A stretch of DNA of 64,000 nucleotides from Nocardioides humilatus (GTDB lineage Bacteria; Actinomycetota; Actinomycetes; Propionibacteriales; Nocardioidaceae), in assembly GCF_008373755.1 (NCBI RefSeq), contig NZ_VUJV01000001.1, positions 1,305,687 through 1,369,686 of the forward strand, read 5' to 3'. The notes under the pieces are model-generated. The model saw nothing but the letters and a program-made list of their open reading frames with translations. It had not been told where the DNA came from and did not search any database. How positions within the stretch are numbered: position 1 is the stretch's first letter; the number at the start of each line of letters is the position of its first letter. The translations under genes were made by a program, and so were the position numbers. This document shows, in pieces, positions 41,286 through 49,531 of the stretch.

Positions 41286-42242
41286 ATGGGCGTCGAGATC
41301 AAGATCGAGCACCTCACCAAGAGCTTCGGTCGGCAGACGATCTGGGGCGACGTGTCCTTCACGCTGCCCGCCGGAGAGATCTCGGTCATGCTCGGTCCCT
41401 CGGGCACCGGCAAGTCTGTGCTGCTCAAGACGCTGATCGGTCTGCTCAAGCCCGACCACGGCTCGGTGATGATCGAGGGCACCGACATCGCTGCCTGCAG
41501 CCGGGCCGAGCTCTACGAGATCCGCCAGCTCTTCGGCGTCCTCTTCCAGGACGGCGCGATGTTCGGCTCGATGAGCCTCTACGACAACGTCGCCTTCCCG
41601 CTGCGGGAGCACACCAACAAGGGCGAGACCGAGATCCGCGGGATCGTCATGGAGAAGATGGAGCTCGTCGGCCTGCTCGGCGCAGAGACGAAGCTCCCCG
41701 GCGAGATCTCCGGTGGCATGCGCAAGCGCGCCGGCCTCGCCCGCGCCCTGGTGCTCGACCCCGAGGTCCTGCTGATCGACGAGCCCGACTCCGGCCTCGA
41801 CCCGGTGCGCACCTCGTTCATCAACCAGCTCTTCGTCGACCTCAACGCGCAGATCGACGCCACCTTCCTGATCGTCACCCACGACATCCACACGGCGCGC
41901 ACGGTGCCCGACAACATCGGCCTGCTCTACCACCGCCACCTCGCGATGTTCGGTCCCCGCGAGATGCTGCTGAGCTCCGAGGAGCCGGTCGTGCGGCAGT
42001 TCCTCAACGCCCAGCGGGTCGGCCCGATCGGGATGTCGGAGGAGAAGGACGCCGACGAGCTCGCGGCCGAGGTCGGCATGGACCTTCCGCCCCTTCCCCC
42101 GATCCCGCTCCAGCTCGAGCCCTCCAACGGGATTCCGCGCCGCAGCCAGCGCCGGCCCGGCGAGTGGTGCCGCCAGAATGGGATCGTGCCCCCTCCCGGC
42201 TCGTTCACCGATTCGATCTCGCCCTCTGCGGTCGGCGTCTGA
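41286..42242 (+). CDS. MlaF/MceG-like ABC transporter ATP-binding protein
   Basis: The ATG at 41286 follows AAGGGGG and gives 318 residues. It has Walker A GPSGTGKS, signature ISGGMRKRAGLARAL and Walker B VLLIDEPDSGLDP. GGMRKRxxLARAL with DSGLDP is the hallmark of the MlaF/MceG group, which powers Mce and Mla lipid uptake systems. No Mce or YrbE genes are nearby. The C-terminal tail beyond about residue 250 is longer than the core fold. It may serve Mce complexes encoded elsewhere or the membrane genes just downstream. Confidence 0.88.
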   Translation: MGVEIKIEHLTKSFGRQTIWGDVSFTLPAGEISVMLGPSGTGKSVLLKTLIGLLKPDHGSVMIEGTDIAACSRAELYEIRQLFGVLFQDGAMFGSMSLYDNVAFPLREHTNKGETEIRGIVMEKMELVGLLGAETKLPGEISGGMRKRAGLARALVLDPEVLLIDEPDSGLDPVRTSFINQLFVDLNAQIDATFLIVTHDIHTARTVPDNIGLLYHRHLAMFGPREMLLSSEEPVVRQFLNAQRVGPIGMSEEKDADELAAEVGMDLPPLPPIPLQLEPSNGIPRRSQRRPGEWCRQNGIVPPPGSFTDSISPSAVGV

Positions 42243-42243
42243 C

Positions 42244-42981
42244 TTGGCCAGCTACGACCCGCAGACGACTCTGGCGGCGATCACGGACAACGCCGTACCG
42301 ATCATCGCGATCGGCGGGCTGTCGATCGTCGCGATGTGGGTGTTCTTCATCGAGGCTGCACGGATGAGCAAGCGCGACAAGGTCGCCCCGATGGCGCTGT
42401 GGATGACGGCGCTGTGGTGGCCGCACGACACCAACTACCTGCTGCGCTACGACGACTGGTTCGACACCTACGACCACTGGTTCATGCAGCTGTTCTGGTT
42501 CGCGATCATCGTCACCGCCGCGTCGGAGACCATCTACGTCCTGCAGACGATCCGTTACGGCCGCGACGAGCTCTCTCCCGGGCAGTCGCAGAACATGCAC
42601 ACGCTCCGGATCATCGGAGCCATGGCGGCCGGCGTGATCAGCTGGAACCTGCTCAAGGGCGCGCTCGACGACCCGCTGTTCCTGCTGTCCTTCATGGGCA
42701 CGCTGCTATGGGGACTCCCGTCCTCAATGGCCCTCCTCACCCGGCGTCGCTCGGCCGTGGGCCAGTCGCTGCTCGAGTGGCAGGCCTACTGCGTCATGAC
42801 GTTCTGCTACTCGATCGCGTCGATCGGGTTCTTCGAGGACGACTTCTTCCACTCCTGGCCCTACGTCGGCATCTGCGGGGCGGCCTGCATCTGGAGCGTG
42901 GTCGTCGTCGTCCAGCTCAAGGCGGCGGGAGCCGCGAGGAGCTCCTGGACCGCCGAACGAAAGATCCCTGTCGGTGTATGA
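42244..42981 (+). CDS. Membrane protein, paralogue family B, member 2 (YDHWF signature)
   Basis: The likely start is TTG 42244, one base after the ATPase stop, giving 245 residues; ATG 42178 would overlap the ATPase by 65 bp. It has about seven helices and the family-B pattern WWPHDTNYLLRYDDWF, then YDHWFMQLFW and a Glu in IVTAASETIY. It shares this signature with members 1 and 3. Function unknown. Confidence 0.7.
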   Translation: MASYDPQTTLAAITDNAVPIIAIGGLSIVAMWVFFIEAARMSKRDKVAPMALWMTALWWPHDTNYLLRYDDWFDTYDHWFMQLFWFAIIVTAASETIYVLQTIRYGRDELSPGQSQNMHTLRIIGAMAAGVISWNLLKGALDDPLFLLSFMGTLLWGLPSSMALLTRRRSAVGQSLLEWQAYCVMTFCYSIASIGFFEDDFFHSWPYVGICGAACIWSVVVVVQLKAAGAARSSWTAERKIPVGV

Positions 42982-43675
42982 GCCCAGCGCCATCCTGAGC
43001 GCCATCGACGACCACACCTGGCCGATCATGATCGGCTTCACCCTCGCCATGGTGCTGCAGAACATCGCCATGGTGACCGCGGTCCTGATGACCCGGCGCG
43101 AGGGGTGGATCTCGATCCCGCTCCCCTGCACCTTCCTGTGGTTCGCGCACGACCTCGGCGTCGTGGTCCGCTACGACACCTGGTTCCACACCTACGACCA
43201 CTGGTTCCTCAAGCTCTTCTGGATCGGCCTCGTCACGGCCTTCCTCCTCGAGCTGGTCTTCCTCGCGCAGGCGCTCAAGGTGGGCCGCCAGGAGTACCTC
43301 CCCGACGGCACCCAGGTGCAGTGGGCCGCGCTCCTGCTCAGCGGTGCGGCGATGTTCGTCCTCGCCTGGGAGTACCAGAAGACGATCTGGGACGACCCGC
43401 TCTACCAGGCGCTCGCGGCGACGACGCTCTACGTGATCCCGCTGGCCGTCGTACCCCTGGTGCTGCGGCGACGCTCGGCCGTGGCGCAGAGCCCGGTCAT
43501 CTACGGCTGCTTCGCCGCGATGATCCCGCTGTGGTGGGGCGTGACCGCCGGTGCGTACGGCGACGCCTTCCGCACCTGGCAGTACCTCGGCTCCGGAGCC
43601 GTCGCGGTCGTCGCGCTGACCGGCGTCTCCGTGTGGATCGCGCGCCTGCGGGCGCGAGAGGCGAGCGTCGCGTGA
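42974..43675 (+). CDS. Membrane protein, paralogue family B, member 3 (YDHWF signature)
   Basis: From GTG 42974, overlapping the previous stop, it has 233 residues. WFAHDLGVVVRYDTWF, YDHWFLKLFW and LLELVFLAQ repeat the family-B signature. About seven helices. It is coupled at its 3' end to the FAD enzyme (GTGA overlap), giving the order ATPase, B2, B3, flavoprotein. Confidence 0.74.
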   Translation: MYEPSAILSAIDDHTWPIMIGFTLAMVLQNIAMVTAVLMTRREGWISIPLPCTFLWFAHDLGVVVRYDTWFHTYDHWFLKLFWIGLVTAFLLELVFLAQALKVGRQEYLPDGTQVQWAALLLSGAAMFVLAWEYQKTIWDDPLYQALAATTLYVIPLAVVPLVLRRRSAVAQSPVIYGCFAAMIPLWWGVTAGAYGDAFRTWQYLGSGAVAVVALTGVSVWIARLRAREASVA

Positions 43676-45249
43676 TCGAGACCTTCGACTACGTCGTCAT
43701 CGGCGGTGGCCACAACGGCCTCGCCGCCGGTGCGACGCTGGCCGAGAGCGGCCGCTCGGTCTGCGTGCTCGAGAAGCTCGACCTGCCCGGCGGGCTGTCG
43801 GCCAGCCACGCCTACCTGCCCGAGGCTCCCGACCACCTGCTGAGCCTCGGCGCGATGGACGACATGTTCATGGCCCAGACCCCGTTCGCCGATCAGATGC
43901 GGCTGGCCGACCACGGCTACGCGACCATCCCGCTCGACCACCCCTACGGCTGGATCGACGAGGAGGGCGAGACCCTCCTGCTGTGGCGCGACGTGCGCAA
44001 GGCGATCGACGAGATCCGCTACTTCTCGCGGGCCGACGCGCGGACCTACGCGGACCTCCAGGGACCGATCAACTGGGTCATGGACCTGGTCGACCAATTG
44101 TTCGTGCAGCACCCCTCCGCCTGGGGCAAGCGCGACTTCGCCCGCTACCTGATGCGCCACCGGCCCGACAAGGCCACCCGGCGCTTGCTCGGCCAGCTCG
44201 CCACCCTCAACGCGTTCGAGTGGATCGACGAGACCTTCGAGTCCGACGCGATGCGCGGCCTGTGGGCCTACTGGTCGAGCATGATCGGCCCGACCGACGC
44301 GATCGGCAGCGGCGCCTACGTCCTCGGGTTCGCCGGCGTGCACCGCGGACCCGGCGTCCTGCGGCCCCGCGGCGGGATGTCCGGCCTCGTCCGCGCGATG
44401 CAGGGTGTCCTCGAGCAGCATGGCGGCGAGCTGCGGCTCGACGCCCCGGTGGCCGAGATCCTGGTGGAGGACGGCCGGGCTGTGGGCGTGCGCCTGGCGG
44501 ACGGGACCATCGTGCAGGCCCGCAAGGGCGTCCTCTCCAACCTGGCGCCTCAGGTCACCTTCGGCCCGCTGCTCGCCCCCGAGCACCTCACCCGGACCGA
44601 GCACAACCGGGTCGCGATGGTGCCGTCCAACTCCATCAACGTCGCCGCGTTCAAGATCGACCTCGCCGCCGGTGGCCGGGTCGGCTTCCCCGCGGCCGAG
44701 CTGCGCCGGGCCCGACGCGACGACGCCGACGTCCGCAAGGCCACCCTGATGTCCGGCACCCTCGAGGACAACATCGCCCAGATGCGCGCCATGCGCGTCG
44801 GCCTCACCATCGACACCCCGCCCGTCTACATGGCCGTGCTGTCGGCCGTCGATCCGACCATCGCTCCCGAGGGCGGTGACGTGCTCTACCTCAACGCCAA
44901 CGTCCCCCTGCGTCCTGACGGAGGTTGGGAGACCGCCAAGGCCTCGATCGCCGACACGGTGTGGAAGTCCGCGCAGCGCTTCCTCGGCGGGACCGACACC
45001 GAGATCGGACGCGTGGTGACCTCACCTGCCGACTTCGAGAGCCGGTTCGCAGCCCCGGCCGGTGCCTTCTTCCACGTCGACATGCTCGTCAACCGGCTCG
45101 GCCCCGGCCGACCCGCGCGCGGCTTCGGCGGCTACGACACCCCGGTCGCTGGCCTCCATCTGGCCGGCGCCGCGTCACACCCGAGCGGCGGCGTCACCGG
45201 CTGGCCCGGCCGCCTCGCCGCCCAGCACGCGCTCCGCCAGGAGTGCTGA
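43672..45249 (+). CDS. Phytoene-desaturase-like FAD-dependent oxidoreductase
   Basis: From GTG 43672 it has 525 residues. YVVIGGGHNGLAAGATLAESG is the dinucleotide-binding motif, followed by LEKLDLPGGLS, the pattern of CrtI/PDS-like flavoproteins. The C-terminal GLHLAGAASHPSGGVTGWPGR is the usual FAD-binding end of this family. Such enzymes desaturate or isomerise isoprenoids, and related ones act on other lipids. Coupling to two family-B membrane proteins suggests they act on one hydrophobic substrate. Confidence 0.86.
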   Translation: MIETFDYVVIGGGHNGLAAGATLAESGRSVCVLEKLDLPGGLSASHAYLPEAPDHLLSLGAMDDMFMAQTPFADQMRLADHGYATIPLDHPYGWIDEEGETLLLWRDVRKAIDEIRYFSRADARTYADLQGPINWVMDLVDQLFVQHPSAWGKRDFARYLMRHRPDKATRRLLGQLATLNAFEWIDETFESDAMRGLWAYWSSMIGPTDAIGSGAYVLGFAGVHRGPGVLRPRGGMSGLVRAMQGVLEQHGGELRLDAPVAEILVEDGRAVGVRLADGTIVQARKGVLSNLAPQVTFGPLLAPEHLTRTEHNRVAMVPSNSINVAAFKIDLAAGGRVGFPAAELRRARRDDADVRKATLMSGTLEDNIAQMRAMRVGLTIDTPPVYMAVLSAVDPTIAPEGGDVLYLNANVPLRPDGGWETAKASIADTVWKSAQRFLGGTDTEIGRVVTSPADFESRFAAPAGAFFHVDMLVNRLGPGRPARGFGGYDTPVAGLHLAGAASHPSGGVTGWPGRLAAQHALRQEC

Positions 45250-45259
45250 CCTGCGGCCG

Positions 45260-46825
45260 TCAGATGTGGCCGGCGGGCAGCTCTTCCAGCATCACGTCCG
45301 GGTGGAGGCGGGCGGTGGTCTGCGCCCGCCACTTGTCGATGAACAGCGCGAGGTAGGTGCCGTCGGTGCGTTGCAGCACCTCGACCCCGCGGACCCCGGA
45401 CAACTCTGCCGCTCCTGGTGCGTCCGTACGACGCGCGACCTGATAGTCCAGTCGGGACAGCCGGATCGGGGCGTTGAACTCGTTGACCATCCGGTCCTCG
45501 ACGACCTCGAACTGCATCGGCCCGACGGCTGCCAGCACGGGGCTCTGGTCCCCGCGCAGGTCGGAGCGCAGCACCTGCACCACGCCCTCCTGGTCCAGCT
45601 GTTCGATGCCCTTGCGGAACTGCTTGTAGCGGCCGATGTCACCGGCGGTGGCCGTGACGAAGTGCTCGGGGGCGAAGGAAGGAACCGGGGGGAACTCGAT
45701 GGGGTCGCCGACGTAGACCGTGTCGCCCACCCGAAGCGCCTGGGCGTTGACGAACCCGACGATGTCGCCCGGCTCAGCGGTCTCCACCGAGGTGGTGTCC
45801 CGGCCGAACACGGCCTGAGCGAACTTCGTGGCGAACGGCCGGCCGCTCGCGGCATGGGTGACGATCATGCCGCGCTCGAACTTGCCGGACACGATCCGCG
45901 CGTAGGCCAACCGGTCGCGGTGGGCGTTGTTCATCCCGGACTGCACCTTGAACACGAAGGCGCTGAAGTCGTCGTCGACCTCGCGGACCGCGCCGTCGAC
46001 ACCGGTGGACGCGCCGGGTTCGGGGGCGAGGTCCAGGAGCAGGTCGAGCAGCTGTGCGACACCGAAGTTCTGCAGGGCCGACGCGAACATGACCGGAGTG
46101 GTCTCGCCGGCCAGGAACCGCTCCTGGTCGTGGTCCGCCTCGTCGAGCGACAACAGCTCGTGCTCCTCGACCGCGTGCGACCAGACGAGGGCGTCGTTCT
46201 CTTCCACCTCGTCGGCACCCATCCGGCGCTCGGGAGCGCGGGTCGCGCCGCCGGCGGTGCGGGTGTACTTGATGAACTCACCCGTACGGCGATCCAGCAC
46301 CCCGCGGAAGTCGCCGGCCTCGCCGACCGGCCAGGTCAGAGGAGTAGGACGGAGCTTGATCTTCTCCTGGATCAGGTCCATCAGCTCGAGCGCAGAGAGG
46401 CCGGGACGGTCCCACTTGTTGATGACCGTGATCACCGGGATGCCGCGCATCGCGCACACCTGGAAAAGCTTGAGTGTCTGCGGTTCGAGACCCTTGCCCG
46501 CGTCGACCAGCATCACGGCCGAGTCGACCGCCGACAGGACCCGGTAGGTGTCCTCGGAGAAGTCGCTGTGACCAGGGGTGTCCACCAGGTTGATCACGTG
46601 GTCGCGGTAGACGAACTGCAGCGCGGCCGAGGTGATCGAGATGCCGCGCGCCTTCTCCATCGCCATCCAGTCGGACACCGTCGCGCGCCGATCGCCCTTG
46701 CCGTGAACCGCTCCGGCCTCGGTGATCACCCGCGCGTGCAGGGCCAACGCCTCGGTCAACGTGGACTTGCCGGCGTCGGGGTGGCTGATCACAGCGAAGG
46801 TGCGGCGCGGGCGAGTGTCGGACAC
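45260..46825 (-). CDS. prfC: Peptide chain release factor 3
   Basis: From GTG 46825 the protein has 521 residues, close to the usual 525-530. It has the GTPase motifs SHPDAGKST (G1), DTPGHSDFSEDTYR (G3) and NKWD (G4), and a C-terminal MQFEVVEDRM region typical of RF3. RF3 recycles RF1/RF2 from the ribosome using GTP. The start lies 7 nt after TAGATT, so it is probably leaderless; longer upstream frames are not supported. Confidence 0.95.
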   Translation of the reverse strand: MSDTRPRRTFAVISHPDAGKSTLTEALALHARVITEAGAVHGKGDRRATVSDWMAMEKARGISITSAALQFVYRDHVINLVDTPGHSDFSEDTYRVLSAVDSAVMLVDAGKGLEPQTLKLFQVCAMRGIPVITVINKWDRPGLSALELMDLIQEKIKLRPTPLTWPVGEAGDFRGVLDRRTGEFIKYTRTAGGATRAPERRMGADEVEENDALVWSHAVEEHELLSLDEADHDQERFLAGETTPVMFASALQNFGVAQLLDLLLDLAPEPGASTGVDGAVREVDDDFSAFVFKVQSGMNNAHRDRLAYARIVSGKFERGMIVTHAASGRPFATKFAQAVFGRDTTSVETAEPGDIVGFVNAQALRVGDTVYVGDPIEFPPVPSFAPEHFVTATAGDIGRYKQFRKGIEQLDQEGVVQVLRSDLRGDQSPVLAAVGPMQFEVVEDRMVNEFNAPIRLSRLDYQVARRTDAPGAAELSGVRGVEVLQRTDGTYLALFIDKWRAQTTARLHPDVMLEELPAGHI

Positions 46826-47006
46826 TGGCAAGAATCTACTGCTGCGCTGAGAAGTTCGACGAAGTGCCGCGTTGCTGACGTGCTGAGCGCGCCCAGTTCC
46901 GCTCCAAGTTGACGACCTTCTCCACAAGCGACGGATCGCGGGTGGCGACACCGACGAGCGCGAACTAGGTTGTTCGGCCTGGAACCGTCTCTCGGAAAGG
47001 TGCACA

Positions 47007-47255
47007 ATGGACCTCGTGAACTCATGGCTCGGTCTGATCCTCGGCATGCTCGGCGTGCTCGCCGGCGTCGGGGCGATGCTGCGCGCCCTGCTCAGCAGCC
47101 TCGACGCCCGCATCGACGCCAAGCTCGACGCCAAGCTCAGCCCTCTTGAGTCGAAGGTGGATCACATCGCCGAGGTCGTCGACCTCCGGCTGCGGCCCCT
47201 CGAGGAGGACATGCGGCTGGTCAAGCAGCATCTCCTCGGCACCCCAGCAGCCTGA
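47007..47255 (+). CDS. 82-residue membrane-anchored coiled-coil protein
   Basis: The ATG at 47007 follows GGAAAGG. One N-terminal helix (LGLILGMLGVLAGVGAML) is followed by an acidic and hydrophobic amphipathic stretch (LDARIDAKLDAKLSPLESKV) that looks like a coiled coil. No family was recognised. It is divergent from prfC and abuts the convergent TetR gene (stops share TGATCA). Confidence 0.6.
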   Translation: MDLVNSWLGLILGMLGVLAGVGAMLRALLSSLDARIDAKLDAKLSPLESKVDHIAEVVDLRLRPLEEDMRLVKQHLLGTPAA

Positions 47256-47864
47256 TCACGGGTCAAGCCGAGCAAGGAACCCGGCGAGGACGAACTGGGT
47301 GACGGCCTCGGTCAATCGGCCTGGCGCCCGATTCGGGGAGTCGGCTGCGAAGAGCACATCGGTGAAGGTGACGACCGCGAGGATCACGCCCATCCCCAAC
47401 GAGACGGCCATCTCCGCGTCGGGGTCAGCATGCCCGGTGAGGGCAGCAGCGAGCCGTCGTACGCCCTGACCATGGATGCCGTCGGTGGCGATCTCGCGCG
47501 GCCCTTGGCTCTCAGCGAGCGCCCACGCCACGATCATCCCGCGGTTCTCCTGGACGAAGCCGAGCAGCGCGACAACGAGCTCACGGACCTTCTCCTCCAG
47601 GTCCGGCTGGTCGGACCGCTCCTCCCAGGAAGCGAGGAACTGGTCCACGAAATCCCGCCCCGGCCCGATGATCGACTCCTCGAAGAGCCCGGCCTTCGAC
47701 CCGAAGTAGCGGTAGACGAGGGTCTCCGAGACGTCAGCCCTTGCGGCGACCTCAGCAAGGCTGGCCGCGTGGTAGCCCCGCTCGGCGAACACGACGCGGG
47801 CGTGCTCGAGCACCGCTGCGCGGGCCTCGCCGCGACGGTAGGGGCTGCGACGGATCCCGGCCAC
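47256..47864 (-). CDS. TetR/AcrR family regulator
   Basis: This 202-residue protein has a TetR HTH at about residues 30-65 (ASLAEVAARADVSETLVYRYFGS) and a helical domain. Its start directly follows the stop of the kinase-like gene (47865), so the two form one operon. It may bind the inverted repeats at 49056-49094 upstream of that operon. Confidence 0.88.
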   Translation of the reverse strand: MAGIRRSPYRRGEARAAVLEHARVVFAERGYHAASLAEVAARADVSETLVYRYFGSKAGLFEESIIGPGRDFVDQFLASWEERSDQPDLEEKVRELVVALLGFVQENRGMIVAWALAESQGPREIATDGIHGQGVRRLAAALTGHADPDAEMAVSLGMGVILAVVTFTDVLFAADSPNRAPGRLTEAVTQFVLAGFLARLDP

Positions 47865-49037
47865 CTAGATGCCCAGTGCCCCGAAGGAGTCGAGGTCGTC
47901 GATCGCCGTTGCGATCCGCTCGATGATGGCGAGGCTGATCTCGTCAGGTTGCATCTTGGGTTGATACCACGCCCGGCCGATCGTGAACGCCCACGCGGAG
48001 TAGGGATAGAACAGGCTCTGGCGGTAGCGGAGCATCGCCTCGTCGAGGTCGGGCGCGACACCGCCGGCGAGCGCCAGGTGCTCCAGGTAGTGGGCAAGCA
48101 GCTCGCGCTCCCAGGCACGGCGGTCCTCCGGACGGCAGGCCGAGGAGATGAAGTAGGCGACGTCGTAGGACCACCCGCCCCGCATGACGGCCTGCCAGTC
48201 CGTGAGGCCCATCGCACCCGACGCCGTCCGGTAGGTCTGACCGGCGTGCGGATCGCCGTGCAGCAGGGTCGTCGGCATGTCGTCGGTGCAGACGCGCAGG
48301 CCTTCCTGCGTGCCGCGCCACATGCGATCCGCCTGCCCGATCAGACGGGACGGGATCACCGACCGGGCGCGCTCCATCCCGACCTTGCAACGACCCTCGA
48401 AGTCCAGCATCTGCGCGACATTGTCGTAGTGGTCGGTCGGCGTCTTCAGCACCTTGAGCTCGGGACGGTCCCACCAGGCGCCGTGATAGGCCGCCATGTT
48501 GCGGAGCACGTCCTCCACCTGGCTCCGGCTCAGCGGCGCAGTGGGCTCGACGAAGGTCGCGCCCTTGGACTCCGCGATGTCCTCCAGCACGATGATGCTG
48601 CGCCACGACCGATCGTCCACGGCGCCCCAGTGACCGACCGGAGCCTCCATCTCCACCTCGGGGCGGAACGCCATGAAGAAGCTGGTCTCGCCCCCGAGGA
48701 CGTCGGCGCCTCCCAGCAACAGGCGCTGGGTGAAGCTGGCACTCGCCTTGGTGAAGAGCTCGGTCGGCAGTCCGGCCGCCTGGCCGGCAGCGTTGTACTC
48801 GACGCGGAGAGCGGCACGCTCCGACGTACCGCTCGAGCCACCGGGGCTGTGCCAGGAGACGACCTCGGCTCCGGGGACGTCGTTGCACAGCACAGCCGTG
48901 AGCCACTGCGGGGTGAGCGAGACGCCGTTGCGCGGCACGTCCGCCGCCGTGCGGGGCGCTTTGGTCCAGATCTTCTCGGCGGCGACGTGCACCCCGACGG
49001 TCGCGGCGCGTCCCGCCAACCACAGCTTCTTGCTCAT
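47865..49037 (-). CDS. Phosphotransferase family (APH-like) protein
   Basis: ATG 49037 lies 7 nt after TAAACT and gives 390 residues; GTG 49055 is a weaker alternative. LLHGDPHAGQTYRT and GLTDWQAVMRG match the Brenner and metal motifs of aminoglycoside-phosphotransferase-fold kinases. In actinobacteria such proteins often sit beside acyl-CoA dehydrogenases and may phosphorylate hydroxylated acyl or lipid substrates. Followed immediately by a TetR gene. Confidence 0.82.
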   Translation of the reverse strand: MSKKLWLAGRAATVGVHVAAEKIWTKAPRTAADVPRNGVSLTPQWLTAVLCNDVPGAEVVSWHSPGGSSGTSERAALRVEYNAAGQAAGLPTELFTKASASFTQRLLLGGADVLGGETSFFMAFRPEVEMEAPVGHWGAVDDRSWRSIIVLEDIAESKGATFVEPTAPLSRSQVEDVLRNMAAYHGAWWDRPELKVLKTPTDHYDNVAQMLDFEGRCKVGMERARSVIPSRLIGQADRMWRGTQEGLRVCTDDMPTTLLHGDPHAGQTYRTASGAMGLTDWQAVMRGGWSYDVAYFISSACRPEDRRAWERELLAHYLEHLALAGGVAPDLDEAMLRYRQSLFYPYSAWAFTIGRAWYQPKMQPDEISLAIIERIATAIDDLDSFGALGI

Positions 49038-49055
49038 GGGAGAAAGTTTAGACAC

Positions 49056-49094
49056 TCACAACTATCTTTGTGAAGTGCGTTATCTCAAAAAGAT
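49056..49094 (-). promoter_or_regulatory. Inverted repeats and shared 14-mer upstream of the kinase/TetR operon
   Basis: TCACAA-N6-TTGTGA (49056-49073) is a perfect inverted repeat close to the kinase promoter. TATCTCAAAAAGAT (49081-49094) follows and matches 29488-29501 on the opposite strand exactly. ATCTTTGTGA in the first element and its relatives look like the same site in reverse. The 3' end of the neighbouring gene overlaps this region. Confidence 0.6.
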
Positions 49095-49531
49095 ATACCG
49101 CGGAGGTAGGCGAGCTCGGTCTGGACGATCGCCATCCCACCGGGGCCTAGCTCCGCGAGCAGCTGGTCGTCGTACGGCGCGTTGCGTGCGACCAGCGCAG
49201 CCCCGTGGAAGAACGCCTGCTGGGCGGTCGCGAAGCTCACCCCGCCGCGCACGAAGGCGCGGGCGACGGCCTGCGGGAAGACGTCGGCCGTGTCGTTCCT
49301 GACCGCGATCACGCCGGCGCCGTAGATGATCTCCGCGAGCACCCGGGGCTGGGTGTTGTAGCCGTTGCGCTCGATGACCCGGGCGGCCTGCGCCCCGTGC
49401 CCCGCCGCGATCGCCACCTTCGCGTCCCGCACCCCGCCGGCAGACGCCGGCGGGACGGTGGCGACAGAGACGACCCCGACGGCCAGCAGGACGACGACCA
49501 GGACCCGGGCGACGGCACGAAGGATCCTCAT
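49085..49531 (-). CDS. Secreted 148-residue protein of unknown function
   Basis: From ATG 49531 (overlapping the monooxygenase stop) it has 148 residues with a clear signal peptide (LRAVARVLVVVLLAVGVV, ending near PPASA). The mature part repeats FVRGGVSFATAQQAFFHGAAL-like helices and has no recognised motif. As the last gene of the Baeyer-Villiger operon it is an unexpected exported partner. Its stop lies inside the 14-mer motif. Confidence 0.7.
   Translation of the reverse strand: MRILRAVARVLVVVLLAVGVVSVATVPPASAGGVRDAKVAIAAGHGAQAARVIERNGYNTQPRVLAEIIYGAGVIAVRNDTADVFPQAVARAFVRGGVSFATAQQAFFHGAALVARNAPYDDQLLAELGPGGMAIVQTELAYLRGISF

Noticed and set aside
46855-46895. A third copy of the 22-bp-period repeat upstream of prfC (GAAGTGCCG).
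   Set aside because: Only one imperfect core is seen, with no second unit at 22 bp on either side.
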